A model generated the notes under the pieces. It did no database searches and was not told where the DNA came from. It worked only from the letters and a program-made list of their open reading frames with translations. The translations under genes were made by a program, and so were the position numbers. A stretch of DNA of 64,000 nucleotides from Labia minor (taxonomy: Eukaryota > Arthropoda > Insecta > Dermaptera > Spongiphoridae): positions 76,868,053 to 76,932,052 of the forward strand of contig OY720344.1 in NCBI GenBank assembly GCA_963082975.1. Direction: 5' to 3'. This document shows, piece after piece, positions 12,916-25,040 of the stretch (the stretch's first letter is position 1; every line of letters begins with the position of its first letter).

Positions 12916-13619
12916 CATTAGAAAGACTTTATCATCATATAATCCATCAATTTTATAAAAAGAAATTAATTAGCCTATATATATATATATATATATAAAT
13001 CTAATTTTCTAAATAGAGAGAAAAAAACATTATATGTAAATTAATAAATACTAACATTGATATCTATTGCGCACTGGAATTAATTTATCTATTGAATGAT
13101 TCTAATGATGAAATAACAGAAAATGTTAAAAAAAATAAATAAATAAATTATCTCATAAAACAAAAGAAAATAGATATTTGAAAAATATTATTGCATTCAT
13201 ATATATATATACTTATATATATTATTTTGGATATTAATGTATTTATGTATTGATTTATTTTGTTTTCATTTATTTTATTATATTTATATTTTAATTAAAT
13301 TCTACAAATACATATATACAGTTTAAATAATAAAACAGGTTAAATAAATTTCAAAAAATCAATAATATATAGATTTACCTCTATTGCAGAAGATTTTCCT
13401 TTTAATTTGTAATTAATGCCCTCGGCATTTATATTTTCGATAGCACATAATTTTACTTTTGTATATTAAATATATTTAATTAAATAACTATTATTATTAT
13501 TATTATTGCATAAGTATAAAAATAAGTAAAGAATTAAATAACAATTTTAATAATTTTCTCTTCAATCCTTTAAAAGAATATAACATATTTTGTTAAAGAA
13601 GTTGAAATAAAATTATTAA

Positions 13620-13800
13620 AAGTGTAAGAAGGACCGTTTCAAGTTGGGGTCACTTTGTAGACGATCCTCTTACGTTGGGTGCCAATTTATAAGGGGATCT
13701 AAGTATGAGGCACTTATAATGACCCACGATGACCGTGAATTGTTAAATATGTTAAGTTAATGATGGGCGCCAACTTTGGATATCCCAAAGTATAAAAGAG
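13620..13800 (-). mobile_element. Possible LTR-retrotransposon remnant (primer-site-like motifs)
   Basis: On the - strand TTGGCACCCAACGTAAGAGG appears near 13685 and GTTGGCGCCCATC near 13770. Both resemble the tRNA primer-binding sites that follow 5' LTRs of Ty3/Pao-like elements. No polyprotein frame remains and LTR boundaries cannot be placed, so this is a weak call. Confidence 0.3.
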
Positions 13801-13962
13801 TGTTGAAAAATTAAGGGAAAAGGGAAAACAATAATAATGTTCACATTAATTCACTTTAATTAAATAAAATAAAAAAATTAACAAATAAAGTATACAAATT
13901 TTAAATAGAAAAAAAATAAGAAAATGTAATTCACTATTATCACTGGAATTAGCAGAAATAAT

Positions 13963-14263
13963 TATCACAGGGTGTGATGATAAGGATTATACACAAATAA
14001 TTATATCACGGGACGTGATAACTATAGGTTATATCAGGATGATATCACTTGTTCGACTGTATCACAGGGTGTGATGATAAAAATGATTATATACAAAATA
14101 ATTATATCACGGGACGTGATAAATACCAGGTCATATCGGGATGATATCACTAGTTCAACTGTATCACAGGGTGTGATGATAAAAATGATTATATACAAAA
14201 TAATTATATCACGGGACGTGATAAATACCAGGTCATATCGGGATGATATCACTAGTTCCACTG
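13963..14263. repeat. Three-copy tandem repeat (97, 102, 102 bp) of short dyads
   Basis: Copies begin at 13963, 14060 and 14162. The second and third differ at a single base; the first is diverged and 5 bp shorter. Each unit carries two hyphenated palindromes, ATCACA-GGG-TGTGAT and TATCACG-GGA-CGTGATA, and ends with GATATCAC. Because 102 is divisible by 3, the array stays open on both strands and produces spurious frames of 75 and 94 codons. Confidence 0.9.
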
Positions 14264-14890
14264 TCCATTCTCAACTGTCTAAAAATATTAAAACTTGGAG
14301 GGATGGTTCCTCCCCTTATGTGAAATATAATATCTATATATATATTACATTTTAAGAATAATGCGACCAAATAACTTTGTTAATAAAATAAGAAAATAGG
14401 AAAACAAAATAAACTAAAAAAATAGACAAACAAAATAAAATGTATAATAAAAAAAAAAAATAAATTCGAATATAAATACTTTGTCCGTTACAAAAGTAAA
14501 ATTTTGTAATTTAATATGTAATTTGGTAATAGATGAACTCTACAAGTATGAGAAATATATTGTGCTTCAGCCATGTCCTTCTAATTCTCTCACATCTACT
14601 ATTTATCTATCGCAACCTTGAACCTTGATCTACTCAGGAGTCTTGGCCCAATTGGTTTCACCATAAATTAATTTCTCACTTGTCACATTTCTTAATCAAC
14701 ATCCCCCGTTCGCGTATTATGATTCTATCTATAAGGTAATATTAAGTTTCAAAATAAAATGAGGATATACGAGAATATAGCGACTATTTATAATTTTCCT
14801 GGTTAGAATAAGTATCATAAAATAATTTAATGTATGATCCCTATATATCTTTTCCCCTTCATTCATATAAGCTCATTTTTATTATACGCT
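14264..14890. other. Intergenic DNA, no gene seen
   Basis: Mostly AT-rich, with a mixed-composition patch at 14560-14720. On the - strand that patch contains GAACGGGGGA followed by TGTTG, which resembles a polypurine tract next to an LTR start. No other LTR evidence supports it. Confidence 0.3.
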
Positions 14891-15509
14891 TTTTATTAAC
14901 TTCACTTTTCTGTCTGTCTGTAATGTTCAAAATTTGTAATTGGATTTTAACCCACTTCTAGTTGAGCGATTTCCCTCAAATTTGAATATTGAGAGTCGAT
15001 GACAATGCAATAATCAAAAAGAAATATTTTGAATTATTCAAAAATACGGATTTTTTAAATTTGTGAATTTAATTATATTGTATAGAAAATATAAAGTATA
15101 AAAAAATTGTAAATATAAATATTTATAAGTATAACATTGTATGCGGGACTGAGTTCTTTTCGGAATCACAGATCAACACAAGCACACCGGGCAGATAAGC
15201 CCCGCCCAGTATAGTAATCCAAACAACTATTGCATTAGCTATAAGGGTAAATCGAGATATTTTTGGTAAACTTTTTACTTGTCACAATGATTATTGTAGC
15301 TAAATTTATTCTGGTTGAACTCTAATTAAATTCACAAATTTTAAAAATCATATTTTTTAAAAATTCAAAATATTTCTTTTTAATCATTGCAGTGTCATCG
15401 ACTTTCAAAATACGTTTCAAATTTGAGGGACCTAGCAACTAGAATTGCGTTAAAATCCAATTACAAATTTTGAATATTGCAGACAGACAGAAAAGTGAAG
15501 TTAATAAAA
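14891..15509. repeat. Long inverted repeat 1 (about 185-bp arms)
   Basis: The left arm 14891-15075 matches the reverse complement of 15323-15509. The outer 29 bases match exactly, starting TTTTATTAACTTCAC and including TCTGTCTGTCT; inner parts show a few substitutions and indels. The central 250 bp include a GC-richer patch with GGCAGATAAGCCCCGCCC. The arms belong to a TCTGTCTG-bearing repeat class, so this is either two copies in head-to-head orientation or a fold-back element. Confidence 0.85.
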
Positions 15510-15521
15510 CTAAAAACTTGA

Positions 15522-15828
15522 AAATAAATTAATAAACTTTTTAATATACACTCTTTTTATCCAAAAATACCTTAAAAAATAGAAAATAAAATATTAATTA
15601 AACCTTGAATATTATCGTTTACATAGGCCCAACAAAAAAGCGTGGGGCGTATATATAATAATATTAAATTCTTTACCTATTTCTTATGTTCATATGCCCC
15701 CACTCTTTTTTGTTGGGTATATGTAAAGGATAATATTCAAGGTTTAATTCATATTTTATTTTCTATTTTTTAGGGCATTTTTGGATAAAAAGTGTCTATA
15801 TTAAAAAGTTTTTTTTATTAATTTATAA
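15522..15828. repeat. Long inverted repeat 2 (about 130-bp arms)
   Basis: The left arm (about 15522-15654) matches the reverse complement of about 15691-15828, leaving a loop of about 36 bp. Shared blocks include AACCTTGAATATTATC with GATAATATTCAAGGTT, and CCCAACAAAAAAG with CTTTTTTGTTGGG. The structure starts about a dozen bases after inverted repeat 1. Confidence 0.85.
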
Positions 15829-16580
15829 CCTTTATAAAGGGTGAGAGAGTGTTTATACTACTTTAAAACGAATTATAATTATAAGCGCATGATGAACTGC
15901 TACAAAAGCATAATTCATTTTAGACATATTTTAGTTAAGAGTAAAATCAAATTTAAACAAATTATTATTATTGGTTTTAAATAACTCAAAGAACAAAGAA
16001 AATGAAAACTCATAAGAAGGTATTAGGAGAAAACGGAAATTGATTAAAGATGGCTCGAGATAGGTAGGAGAAATATGGTTGCTTTCGAGTTAAGTATAAT
16101 TATAGAGATAGACTGATCTTAGATAAACTCATTTCTTAATCATACTATAGTTAAAATATTATTGATTTTGCTTATTTCCATCTAACACTTTTGTCTATCT
16201 TTTAGCAAGAATATGATGAAATAATTACTCGTTGCTTTTTTAAGCCTCCCCCCTCCACCCAAATCCTATCTTCTTCCAATATCATCATATCAGCTTTTCA
16301 ACTGTGTGTTCGATTTACCCATATCGTCATTTTTCAACAACCTTAATTAACTCATTGAATTAATCAAATTTTACAATGAATTTATATTTTAATTATTGTT
16401 ACTATTTAAATCATTTAAAAAACTATTACTTCAGATATGTGGAAAGTTTAAATATAATCTGAAAAATTCTGGACATAAAATTAATTCCATTCATTAACCA
16501 TTCAATTTCTGTGATTTCCCTTCGTGAAATGTTATAATAATTATGATAATAATAATAATAACAGCCTTGATCTTCTTGAA
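15829..16580. other. Intergenic DNA, no gene seen
   Basis: AT-rich with a mixed patch at 16230-16330. I see no coding sequence or repeat structure. Confidence 0.4.
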
Positions 16581-16583
16581 CTA

Positions 16584-16815
16584 TGAATGAAGTCAAAAGT
16601 AGAAGTGTAATGGCTCAAGTTGGAGAAAATGATTGGCGAATGAGGGATGAGGATTTTGATAACGAGCAATGAGGTGGCCATGGTGGGGTTGAAAAAAGGG
16701 TGAAGCATCGATCAAGTCGCGCAAGTGCAGACCTAGCTTATCGACGTATAGGACCTAAGAACTCACGCCTGCGCCCCACCCGAATCAGCAGGGCTCGTTT
16801 ACTCTGCTGCCCTAT
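16584..16815 (+). other. GC-richer island with a short frame
   Basis: A 29-codon frame starts at 16584 (MNEVKSRSVMAQ) and ends at a TGA in the island. The rest, up to the CGCCCCACCCGAATCAGCAG block near 16790, has no long frame. It could be an untranslated exon or a control region; I cannot choose. Confidence 0.25.
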
Positions 16816-16819
16816 TTAT

Positions 16820-18089
16820 TAAACCTTGTTGCTTATTTATCTACCGATTTTTTAAAAAATTAAGAAATCAATGAGTTCCACTACATTTTATTTTTTAATA
16901 ATTTAATTTCATAAATAGGAATAATAGTAATTATGTATTTAAATATATATATAATTAATTCAAAATTTATGAATCAGAAATTAATATTAAATAAAAAAAC
17001 ACATTAAAAAACTAATAATATTCTTTATATCTCTTTATAAATATCTCATAAATAAATAATTTTTTTACCATTTATATAAATCACTTTATTATTTTATACA
17101 AAATACGCATGAGGCTCTAAGATAAATTTTATTTTTATTATTTTTTTAACTTTGTTTGTCTAATTAATAATCTTTATCTAATATAATTATTAAGATTTAT
17201 AAGATATTTAAACATCTACCCAATTTTAGAAGGAAAAATTAAAATTTGATTTTTTCATTTTTAATAAAAATTGGAGTAATTGTTTAATAATAACATAAAA
17301 TAATAAAATTATTCATTCATTTTCTTAAATAAATAGGTTTGATGTTAGATGTGTTTCTTACTTTTTACATAAAATTTAGTAATAATAACTTTTTCTAAAA
17401 ATAAAAATTATTACTATATATTATTATCATTTGATTGTCATTTCCTTATATTATTATATTATATTAATCATGAATTAATATATACATAAATGCATTAATA
17501 TATTAATAAATTATTTAACGTATTTTCATCTGTGAGATGTAAATAAATAAATAATTAATATAAAATAAAATAAAAAAAACAAATTGAATCAACTTTATGT
17601 TTCTATTTATAAAGGTAAAAATATATTTGTTTTTCTAGTAAATTTTATATAAAAATTCGGCTGAGAGAACGTTAACTGATAAAATTTCATTTAAGGTTTA
17701 TATTATATTTAAATAATTTAAACGTAACTATTGACTAGAATTAATTAATCTTTGTTTAATACAAAACTTCTAATGCTTCTAAATATAAATAGTTAAGGAA
17801 ATTACAATGTATGTACCGATTCATTTAATAATGAAGTGTGAGAAAATAGTGAATAATAACTGAGAATAATTCAATATTTATTTTTAGCTCGATATAAGTA
17901 ATCCTCAAAGGAAAGTTCATTCAATTTTGATATCTTCTTAAATAAAAAGGATATTTTTTTATATATAAATTGTTATACTTAATTAAATATTATTATTATT
18001 AAATTATTAATTAAAATTATTATAATTATTTTCAATTTTCTAATGTAAAAGTTAATATTATATTTTATTTTCTGTTTCAGATAAATATC

Positions 18090-18127
<38 letters not shown>

Positions 18128-18660
18128 AGAAATAAATGATAAAAAATTTTAAATAATGCCCGACAATATTTATGAACTCATTATAAGAGTAAATCTAATG
18201 GGTTATCATAATTTCACATATAAATATCATCATCAAATTGTTAAAAAAAATGATAATTATATTACTCCTAAGTAGAGTCAATTAATTCTGAGATAAGAGT
18301 TTCTGAACCCTCCCCTCGCACTTTTGAAAGAGAATTAATTTACTTTTTGTGCTGATCTCTCAGTCTATATTCAATATAATTAAAAGGGCGCAACAGGCCG
18401 CAAAACGCTTATCTCTTAGTATTCATTACTTTTCTGGTCACTGATTATATATAACTTTAATAATCAATTCTTAATCAATAAAATTACTGGTAAATTAAAA
18501 TTTAATATCAAAGATAAACATTAATGGAATATATTTTTATTTCAAATATCATCATTATTTTTATTATTATTAATATGTATGTATATAATATACATATGTA
18601 CATTTTTTAATTAGATATTTTCTTATATTCTATTTTTTCTAAAATCTCAATAATTAATAT
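16820..18660. other. AT-rich intergenic DNA
   Basis: Low-complexity A/T throughout, with a perfect (TA)n tract at 18092-18122. A mixed patch at 18290-18420 contains no coding frame. Confidence 0.5.
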
Positions 18661-18667
18661 TATTATA

Positions 18668-19640
18668 GTACCGGGTCCCCGAGCCTCGGCTCGGTAATTA
18701 AGTTAAAAGAAAATCATTCATTATTATTGGGTTTGGCTAGTAATATTAATATCTGGGACACCGAGCTCTCGCTCGACCCTTCAAAAATATTGATATACAA
18801 TTCTTTAATTATTTTTTACAAATATTTAATGTTGCATCATTGCATCAATCTGATTAAAATGAATGGAACTGGAGTCCTCAATAATAATACCTGGTTCACC
18901 AAGCCACCACTCGGTCAATAAAAAAAAATGATTCTTTATTATAGGGTTTGGCTGGTAATATTAATACCCGATTCAAATAATAACATACAAACAGAAAAGT
19001 AGACCTATGATATAAAATATATACCTGGGACACCGAGCTATCGCTCGACCCTTTAACAAATTTATACAATATATATTTTTATATACTTTAAAAATTTTAC
19101 AATTTTTTAATTATTTATTATAATTGTTAAATGGGATTTCTAAAAATGACCCATTAAAAATTCGTTTCCTAAAATGTTTCAAATTATTTAAAATAAATTG
19201 ATTTTCATTTCAATACCTGGGACACCAAGCTATCGCTCGACCCTTTAACAAATTTATACAATTTATTATTATTATTATTATTTGCGTTTGGACCATCTAG
19301 GATCACTCAAAGCGATGCTTGTTTTTGAAGTAATCATGCTGGTGCAGAGTTATATAGAATCAGGGCTTGTCAGTTCCTGGAGCCGGAGGCAGCTGATGTT
19401 AAATTGAATTTATTAGAAAAATCCGTTCTTGGTTAGAATCGAACGCCGACTTCTTGTGTAGAAGGTTGCCACGCTACACTCTCGGCCATGCCACATCCTT
19501 AATACAATTTATTAATATATATTTAAAAATTTTACAATTTTTTAATTATTTATTACAATTGGGTTTGGCTGGTAAATTTAATACCCGATTCACCGAATCG
19601 CCATTCAGATAATTTAAAAGAACATAAATTAAAAAAAAAA
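18668..19640. repeat. Cluster of GAGC/GCTC dyad repeat modules
   Basis: Short modules recur: GGGACACCGAGCTCTCGCTC at 18759, nearly the same at 19026 and 19218, CCGAGCCTCGGCTCGG at 18679, and GGGTTTGGCTRGTAATATTAATAY at 18729 and 18944 with a variant at 19559. Each contains a GAGC...GCTC or similar dyad. The blocks at 19021-19070 and 19214-19263 are near-identical over about 50 bp and continue with the same AT-rich flank, so they are a local duplication. The second was later split by a SINE. Element class unknown. Confidence 0.75.
19269..19501 (-). mobile_element. tRNA-derived SINE with 13-bp target duplication
   Basis: Read on the - strand, the head begins AAGGATGTGGCATGGCC. It has an A-box-like TGGCCGAGAGTG (19477-19488) and a B-box-like GTTCGATTC (about 19435-19445), followed by a body and an (ATA)n tail at the left end. 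ATACAATTTATTA flanks it at 19256-19268 and 19502-19514. The undamaged related block at 19021-19110 shows the empty site. The head looks derived from a tRNA with a long variable arm (Leu/Ser type), which is an inference. Confidence 0.8.
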
Positions 19641-21058
19641 TAGTCATAAAACTTACACCAATACATTATTTGAAATTTTTTCTGTAGCTGGAAATTAATT
19701 TATTTCAAACCGTCAACTTATTTAAAATTTGATTTGATTAAAAGAATGTTTATGTTTTTATTTTTTATGTTATATTTATATTTATATTTTATTATATTTA
19801 TAATTTTATTTTTCTAATATTGGCCTTTTTAAATTATTTATAAAACACTGAAAACATTCACATTGCGAAAAAGGAATTTTTTGCTTTGTCAATGATTTAG
19901 AAAATACACTTTTCTTTTTTTTTTGAAAATTTATTTTTTTTTTCTGAAAATCAAAAAATATTACATTACAATATTTTTTTCATGTACCAGTTATAATGAT
20001 TTATAATGAAAAATAAAAATATTTGTTAATATTTATTCAAAAGTATAAAATAATACATATTTACAATTTTATTTAATCTGATATCCTACTAGATTTAGAG
20101 ATATTGATCGCAAATTTTTTTTTCTTTTTTTTAACGTGATTAATTTATACTACATAAAAATTAACATATACTTGCCTCTATTTGTTAATCTAATTATTGT
20201 ATTAATATTTTTTTTTATTTTTCGAAATAATCCTTAATTATTTTTTACAGAAAATCTCATCAGCCGAATTGATTTGAATAATGTTTCAGCTTTTCACAAG
20301 CTTGTTTAAAAATTAACTACATTAACTCTCCCAACAATCATATTTCATTTAGTCAATCAATATTAATAACAGGAAACAAAAATTGTTTTTTACATTATAT
20401 ATAAATTAAATATAAAAAGATGCATAGCTAAAAAATTAATATGTGCAAATGAAGAAAGAAAGGATTTAATTAATATAAATGAATTTAATCGAAGTGGCGT
20501 AGGATAAAGAAGCATGAAAGAATGATGATGCTGTAATTGAGAAATTTTGAGTTTTGTAATATTTTTATTGAATAGTAAATCAATTAGGTAAATATATTAT
20601 ATATTTGATATTATTTTATTGGTTAAAAATAATTTAGTTAACTTTTGAGTATAAAAATTCCACTCAGACATTGCAAGTTAAATAAAATAATACTTAATAA
20701 AAAATGAACTTTTCTTAATATTTTCGAAAATTTTATTACATATGGACATTTTAATTGTAATTAAAATATATTTACATATTTAAAATTAATTAAAATGAAC
20801 TTAAATTATTCGATTTTGACTAGGAAGGGATTAAAATGACTTGATAAATATACAAAAATGTTTTTATACTAAGATTGAGTCTTAAAAAAATCAAAAATAT
20901 TCAAAGATCAAGAAGACAAAAAATAATAATGTGAAATTTTTAAAAATAAAACCACTTCTTTATTTTTAATGAAAATGTTATTTGAATATTTTAGATAGTT
21001 CATATATAGAATTTCTTTTTTTAAAAAAATATATTGGATTCAACAACATAATAACTTT

Positions 21059-21091
<33 letters not shown>

Positions 21092-22440
21092 TTCGTGTTA
21101 TTATTAATAACAAATTATGATTCAAATTAGAGGATCACGTGTACGATAAAAATGGAATATTAGGAGGTATTTAATCTATTTGGAACATTTGATTTGATTG
21201 TAGGGGACATTTTTTTTATAAATTTAACTACTATTCACTTATATATATATATTGACGATTAATTGTCATCAAAATTTTTTATTTGAGGTCTTCTCAAGTA
21301 TAAAAAAATACTATTTTTACTATATATATGTATACTATATTTTAAATTTATATTTACGAAAAATAGTAATCTTAATTTTATCTAGCTATTTACCACGTGG
21401 TTCATTAACAGCGTCAAAGTATTTATTAAATTGATATTATGTGCTTCTTTTGTTCTTAAATCTGAAATATAAAAAGTATAAAAAGTATAAATAAATATAA
21501 AAGCCAAACTAAATGAAAAATATTTTAAATTTGTTTATATCTAAATTCATGACCTAAATCTCAGTTATATAAGTTATATTTAAATTAGTATTAAATTCTT
21601 AATAAAATCATTAGAAATTTTTTTATTTTTACTTTTATTTAAAAATATTTTTCCAATAGTTTGTATACTAGACAACCTGAAACCATACCGTTTTCTTTTT
21701 TTCTTTTACAAACTTCCTTCTTCAGTATTTGGGTTTGTGCCAAAGCATTAAATCGTTATCACTGACTACAAATGTTATTATTGTCGCAATATACTTATGT
21801 TTTTTAAATTGGGATTTTTTCAATGGTAAGTACATTTTTAAAGAGGAAGATAATTTCAACCTTAAGAAAAATTAATTTTAAAATGATATGATACAAATAT
21901 AAAAACATAAATCATTTTATATTACAATTTGATAACTTAAAAGTCTTTTTAATCAGAGAAATTAAAATGAATGGTTATATATACTAAATTTTTATTAATT
22001 TTATATACAGAAGAAATACAAGGAGATAAATAAAGTAATAACAAATTTACAAGTTCATTGGAATAATAATTGCGCCTATAAGTTATGCAACACATTATGA
22101 AGATTTTCTGCCTATTTATCAGGGGCACTATATTTTTTGAAAATAATTTTAAAAGGAGTAGCATTATTTAGGTATATTCTCTGAATTTAATTGTCAATTT
22201 CATTTCATTTGATTAATTCTGACTTTATTGTGGGGAAAGAAATTGTACTAGCAGTATTTTTTAAATTTTTGGCTTTTATTTTTTTTTATTAATTTAGAAC
22301 ATTTATATTTCTCTGTAGCTTCATTTATAATCGTATCATGATTATTAGTTAATATTCATGCTATTATATATTTAATTTACTTGAAGAATTAATTAAACCA
22401 CCCCTCTTCTTCGTTCTTTAAACCATAGACTTGATAAGTT
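19640..22440. other. AT-rich intergenic DNA
   Basis: Low-complexity A/T with a (TA)n tract at 21061-21089. A block at 19668-19714 recurs at 33741-33788. No gene is supported; the open frames here are AT-rich chance frames. Confidence 0.45.
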
Positions 22441-22469
22441 AGAAAGTCTTCTTCCATTATCTTGAAACT

Positions 22470-22880
22470 GCAAAGTGGGGGTATTGATGGAATTTGATTC
22501 AATATTTAGATATGTGATTTCTTTTAAAAGGGATATGGTGAATGGAAAACAGGGGTCCCCTTTTACGGGGGCGCATGCGCCCGCTAAACGGGGGCCGGGG
22601 TCTAGCTTCAGGGGGCAGCTGGGCCTCAGTGTGCCCCAGGCCCAAGCCGGCCGAGGGTCGTATGCTGCTCCAACTTCAATTTATTCACTCAACATTTTGA
22701 GAAACAGCCTCCAACGGCTACCATTCAGGTAAATTCACACAATTCTTTATCAATTATTATTCAAATATTATCCTATTTCAGAAATTTGAGGGTAACTTGC
22801 GAGCGCCACGACAATCCTCCCACTTGGCAACAGGTTGACGAGAACAACCGTCCGCCATGACACCCAAACTCATCCCCCTC
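22470..22880. other. Strong GC-rich island with a splice-donor-like end
   Basis: This is one of the most GC-rich patches of the window. It contains the perfect palindrome GGCGCATGCGCC (22570-22581) and runs such as GGGGGCCGGGG. A frame of 85 codons (22475-22732) runs up to ATTCAG followed by GTAAAT at about 22730. On the - strand a second patch (22800-22870) has a well-placed start, GTCATGGCGGACGG, followed by a 22-codon frame. Possible readings are an untranslated first exon, a CpG-type promoter or a transposon end. No protein family is recognised. Confidence 0.35.
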
Positions 22881-24205
22881 TCTCCTAATGACACAATTTG
22901 TAAAATAACATTCGAATTATACTTTAAACCGATATTTTAGCCTACTTAAAAAAAATCAATATTTTCTCAATTTTTAAAATCGTCAAAAAATATGTACATA
23001 ACTATATTAAACAATAAAAAATATTATTTTCTCGTTCATTAATCAAATTTTTAAAATCCAATTTAAATTATCACTAATGAAACGAAAAGTTTTTATTAAG
23101 ACTCTCTTGAACATTCAATCAATAATTTTACAATTTTTTTTTTGTTTTTTTTTAAGAATATTTATGCAATTTCAGTACAAAGATTTATATTTATGTATTT
23201 AATTCATCTTTAGCCACTATACAATTTAATTATTATTCATTTATAATTTCTTAATATTTTATTTTAAATGCACGTCCTTTCTGATATGACGTGACCCGTT
23301 GATGGCATGACGTAGTTGTTTTGAATCAACAGGCGGAATTCTTTCAAATACTATAATAATTCTGATTTGAATATATATGCTTTAATAATCTATAAAACAC
23401 TAAAAATATATGTACCTATAGATCTTAAGAAAATAGCTCTCCTAATGATTTATAGTATTTGAAAAAAAAACTGATAAGAAAATAATTTGAAAAAGACACG
23501 GTAATTTTTAGTATCATATAATTTTTATCAAAATACCTAAATTAATAAAAAAAAAATTTTTAAAATAAAAAAAACAATCTAATATAGGTACACACTTTTT
23601 AATTTAAATTGTCCTAAAATTAGAAAACAAAATATTAAAGTTTTTGGTATTCAAAACAAATTGTACGGTTTAGCGTTAAAGAAAAACAATTATAATCTAT
23701 CAGTCTATCTCTAGTGAATTCGAAATGACCAAATTCCTTCAAAATTCCTTATCATAAACCACTTTCATTCAATTTCTATTATATTCTAATTTTTTCACAT
23801 TTTATATAAAATATTATCTTCTTCACTTTTCCCTTTTCATTTGATTTTTTTATAAACAAATTTTTTATTTCCCAATTGAGCTTAATATCTTAACTTGAAA
23901 AATTTTGTAAATCTAAATATGTTTTATGATATAAAGAAATCTTAATCGAGTTTACAAAGACTGTAAAAAGAATTTTTCTCTAAACGGAACGGCTCACTAG
24001 TTTATAAAAAATTAAGGCCCTCCACTTGCCCAGAAATTTATATATTTCATTTTATAAAAGAATTACATCTAGATATAGGAAAAATTACAAAAAATTCTAT
24101 TAAAATACGCTAAAACGTAATTTTCAAGATAATTTATTAAAAAATTAATCAAAAAAATATACATATATTTAAAACGCTGACCAAGGAGCGAGCGCTTTCC
24201 CGTTT
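22881..24205. other. AT-rich intergenic DNA
   Basis: No gene is supported. A mixed patch at 23275-23335 contains GATATGACGTGACCCGTTG, which loosely resembles TGACGT patches in the dispersed repeats at 33.6 and 48.7 kb. Confidence 0.4.
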
Positions 24206-24261
24206 GTATACGAGGTTTGTTCAAAAGAAAAGGTGAATTTTGAATTTTTTTCGAAAAGTGT

Positions 24262-24678
24262 TTATTTATTCATCGATATCAATTTTGTTCCCTTCAAAGA
24301 AATTTCCCTAAGATAAATGCACTTATGCCAGGGTTTCTTCCAATCGTCGAAGCACTTCTGAAATGCGTTTTTCGGTATGGCCATCAGCTCGTTCTTCGAT
24401 TCCGACTTTATCTCATCAATTGTGGCAAAACGCTTTCCTTTCATTGGTCTCTTCAGTTTTGGGAATAGGAAAAAGTCGCAGGAAGTCATATCTGGTGAAT
24501 ACGATGGTTGAGGCATAATTACGGTGTTGTTTTTGGCCAAAAAATCACGATCAAGCAATGATGTGTGAGCTGGTGCATTATCGTGATGCAGAATCCATGA
24601 TTTAGTACGACCTGTTAGCAAGAACTCTTTATGCACTATGCCATTGTTATCGAAGAAAACAGTGAGCAAAACCTTCAC
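24262..24678 (-). pseudogene. Mariner transposase, C-terminal catalytic part
   Basis: A 138-codon frame contains HHDNAPAHTS, carrying the second catalytic aspartate, and MPQPSYSPDMTSCDFF, carrying the third. Exactly 34 residues lie between the two aspartates, the D34D spacing of mariner. LFPKLKRPMKGKRF and FDDWKKPWHKCI follow, and the frame ends near the element's 3' end. The enzyme would cut and paste DNA at TA sites, but this copy is separated from its N-terminal half by a frameshift and cannot be functional as it stands. Confidence 0.88.
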
Positions 24679-24719
24679 ATTTGATCAAACTTAGCGTGGT
24701 TTTTTCGGTCTTGGCTTAC

Positions 24720-25040
24720 TTATGGCCGTTTCCATTGGTATGATTGGGCCTTAGTTACGACGTCATAACCATGTTCGTCATCAGTTATGTCCTTTTTGAA
24801 CAAATCTGGATCGTCGTTGACATTATTAAACAACTCCAGAGTGATACTAATGCGACGTTGCTTTTGCTCAAAATTTAGCAATTTCGGAACAAACTTCGAT
24901 GCCACACGTTTCATGCCTTAAATATCCGAGAAAATTGCATGTTATGAGCCAATTGATATGCCAACATCCTCTGCAATTTCCCTAATAGTGATTCGACGAT
25001 TTTCCGAAATCATTTTCTTCACTGTTTTCTTCGTTTGTTG
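24720..25040 (-). pseudogene. Mariner transposase, N-terminal part with stops
   Basis: Upstream on the - strand the frame reads KKMISENRRITIREIAEDVG, a helix-turn-helix of the DNA-binding domain. Two stops follow, then a frame of 64 codons (24720-24914) containing FEQKQRRIS and KKDITDDE. The last carries the first catalytic aspartate, and QWKRP follows. It is out of frame with the C-terminal half. Confidence 0.82.

Noticed and set aside
13963..14263. CRISPR array
   Set aside because: Three adjoining tandem copies without unique spacers in a eukaryotic genome; repeats and spacers cannot be distinguished.
14034..14355. Open frames of 75 and 94 codons on both strands
   Set aside because: They arise because the tandem repeat unit (102 bp) is a multiple of three. 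Both strands stay open with the same repeated residues, and no domain is present.
14600..14720. Polypurine tract and LTR start on the - strand (GAACGGGGGA then TGTTG)
   Set aside because: No second LTR, no polyprotein and no consistent boundary with the primer-site-like motifs at 13.7 kb; may be chance.
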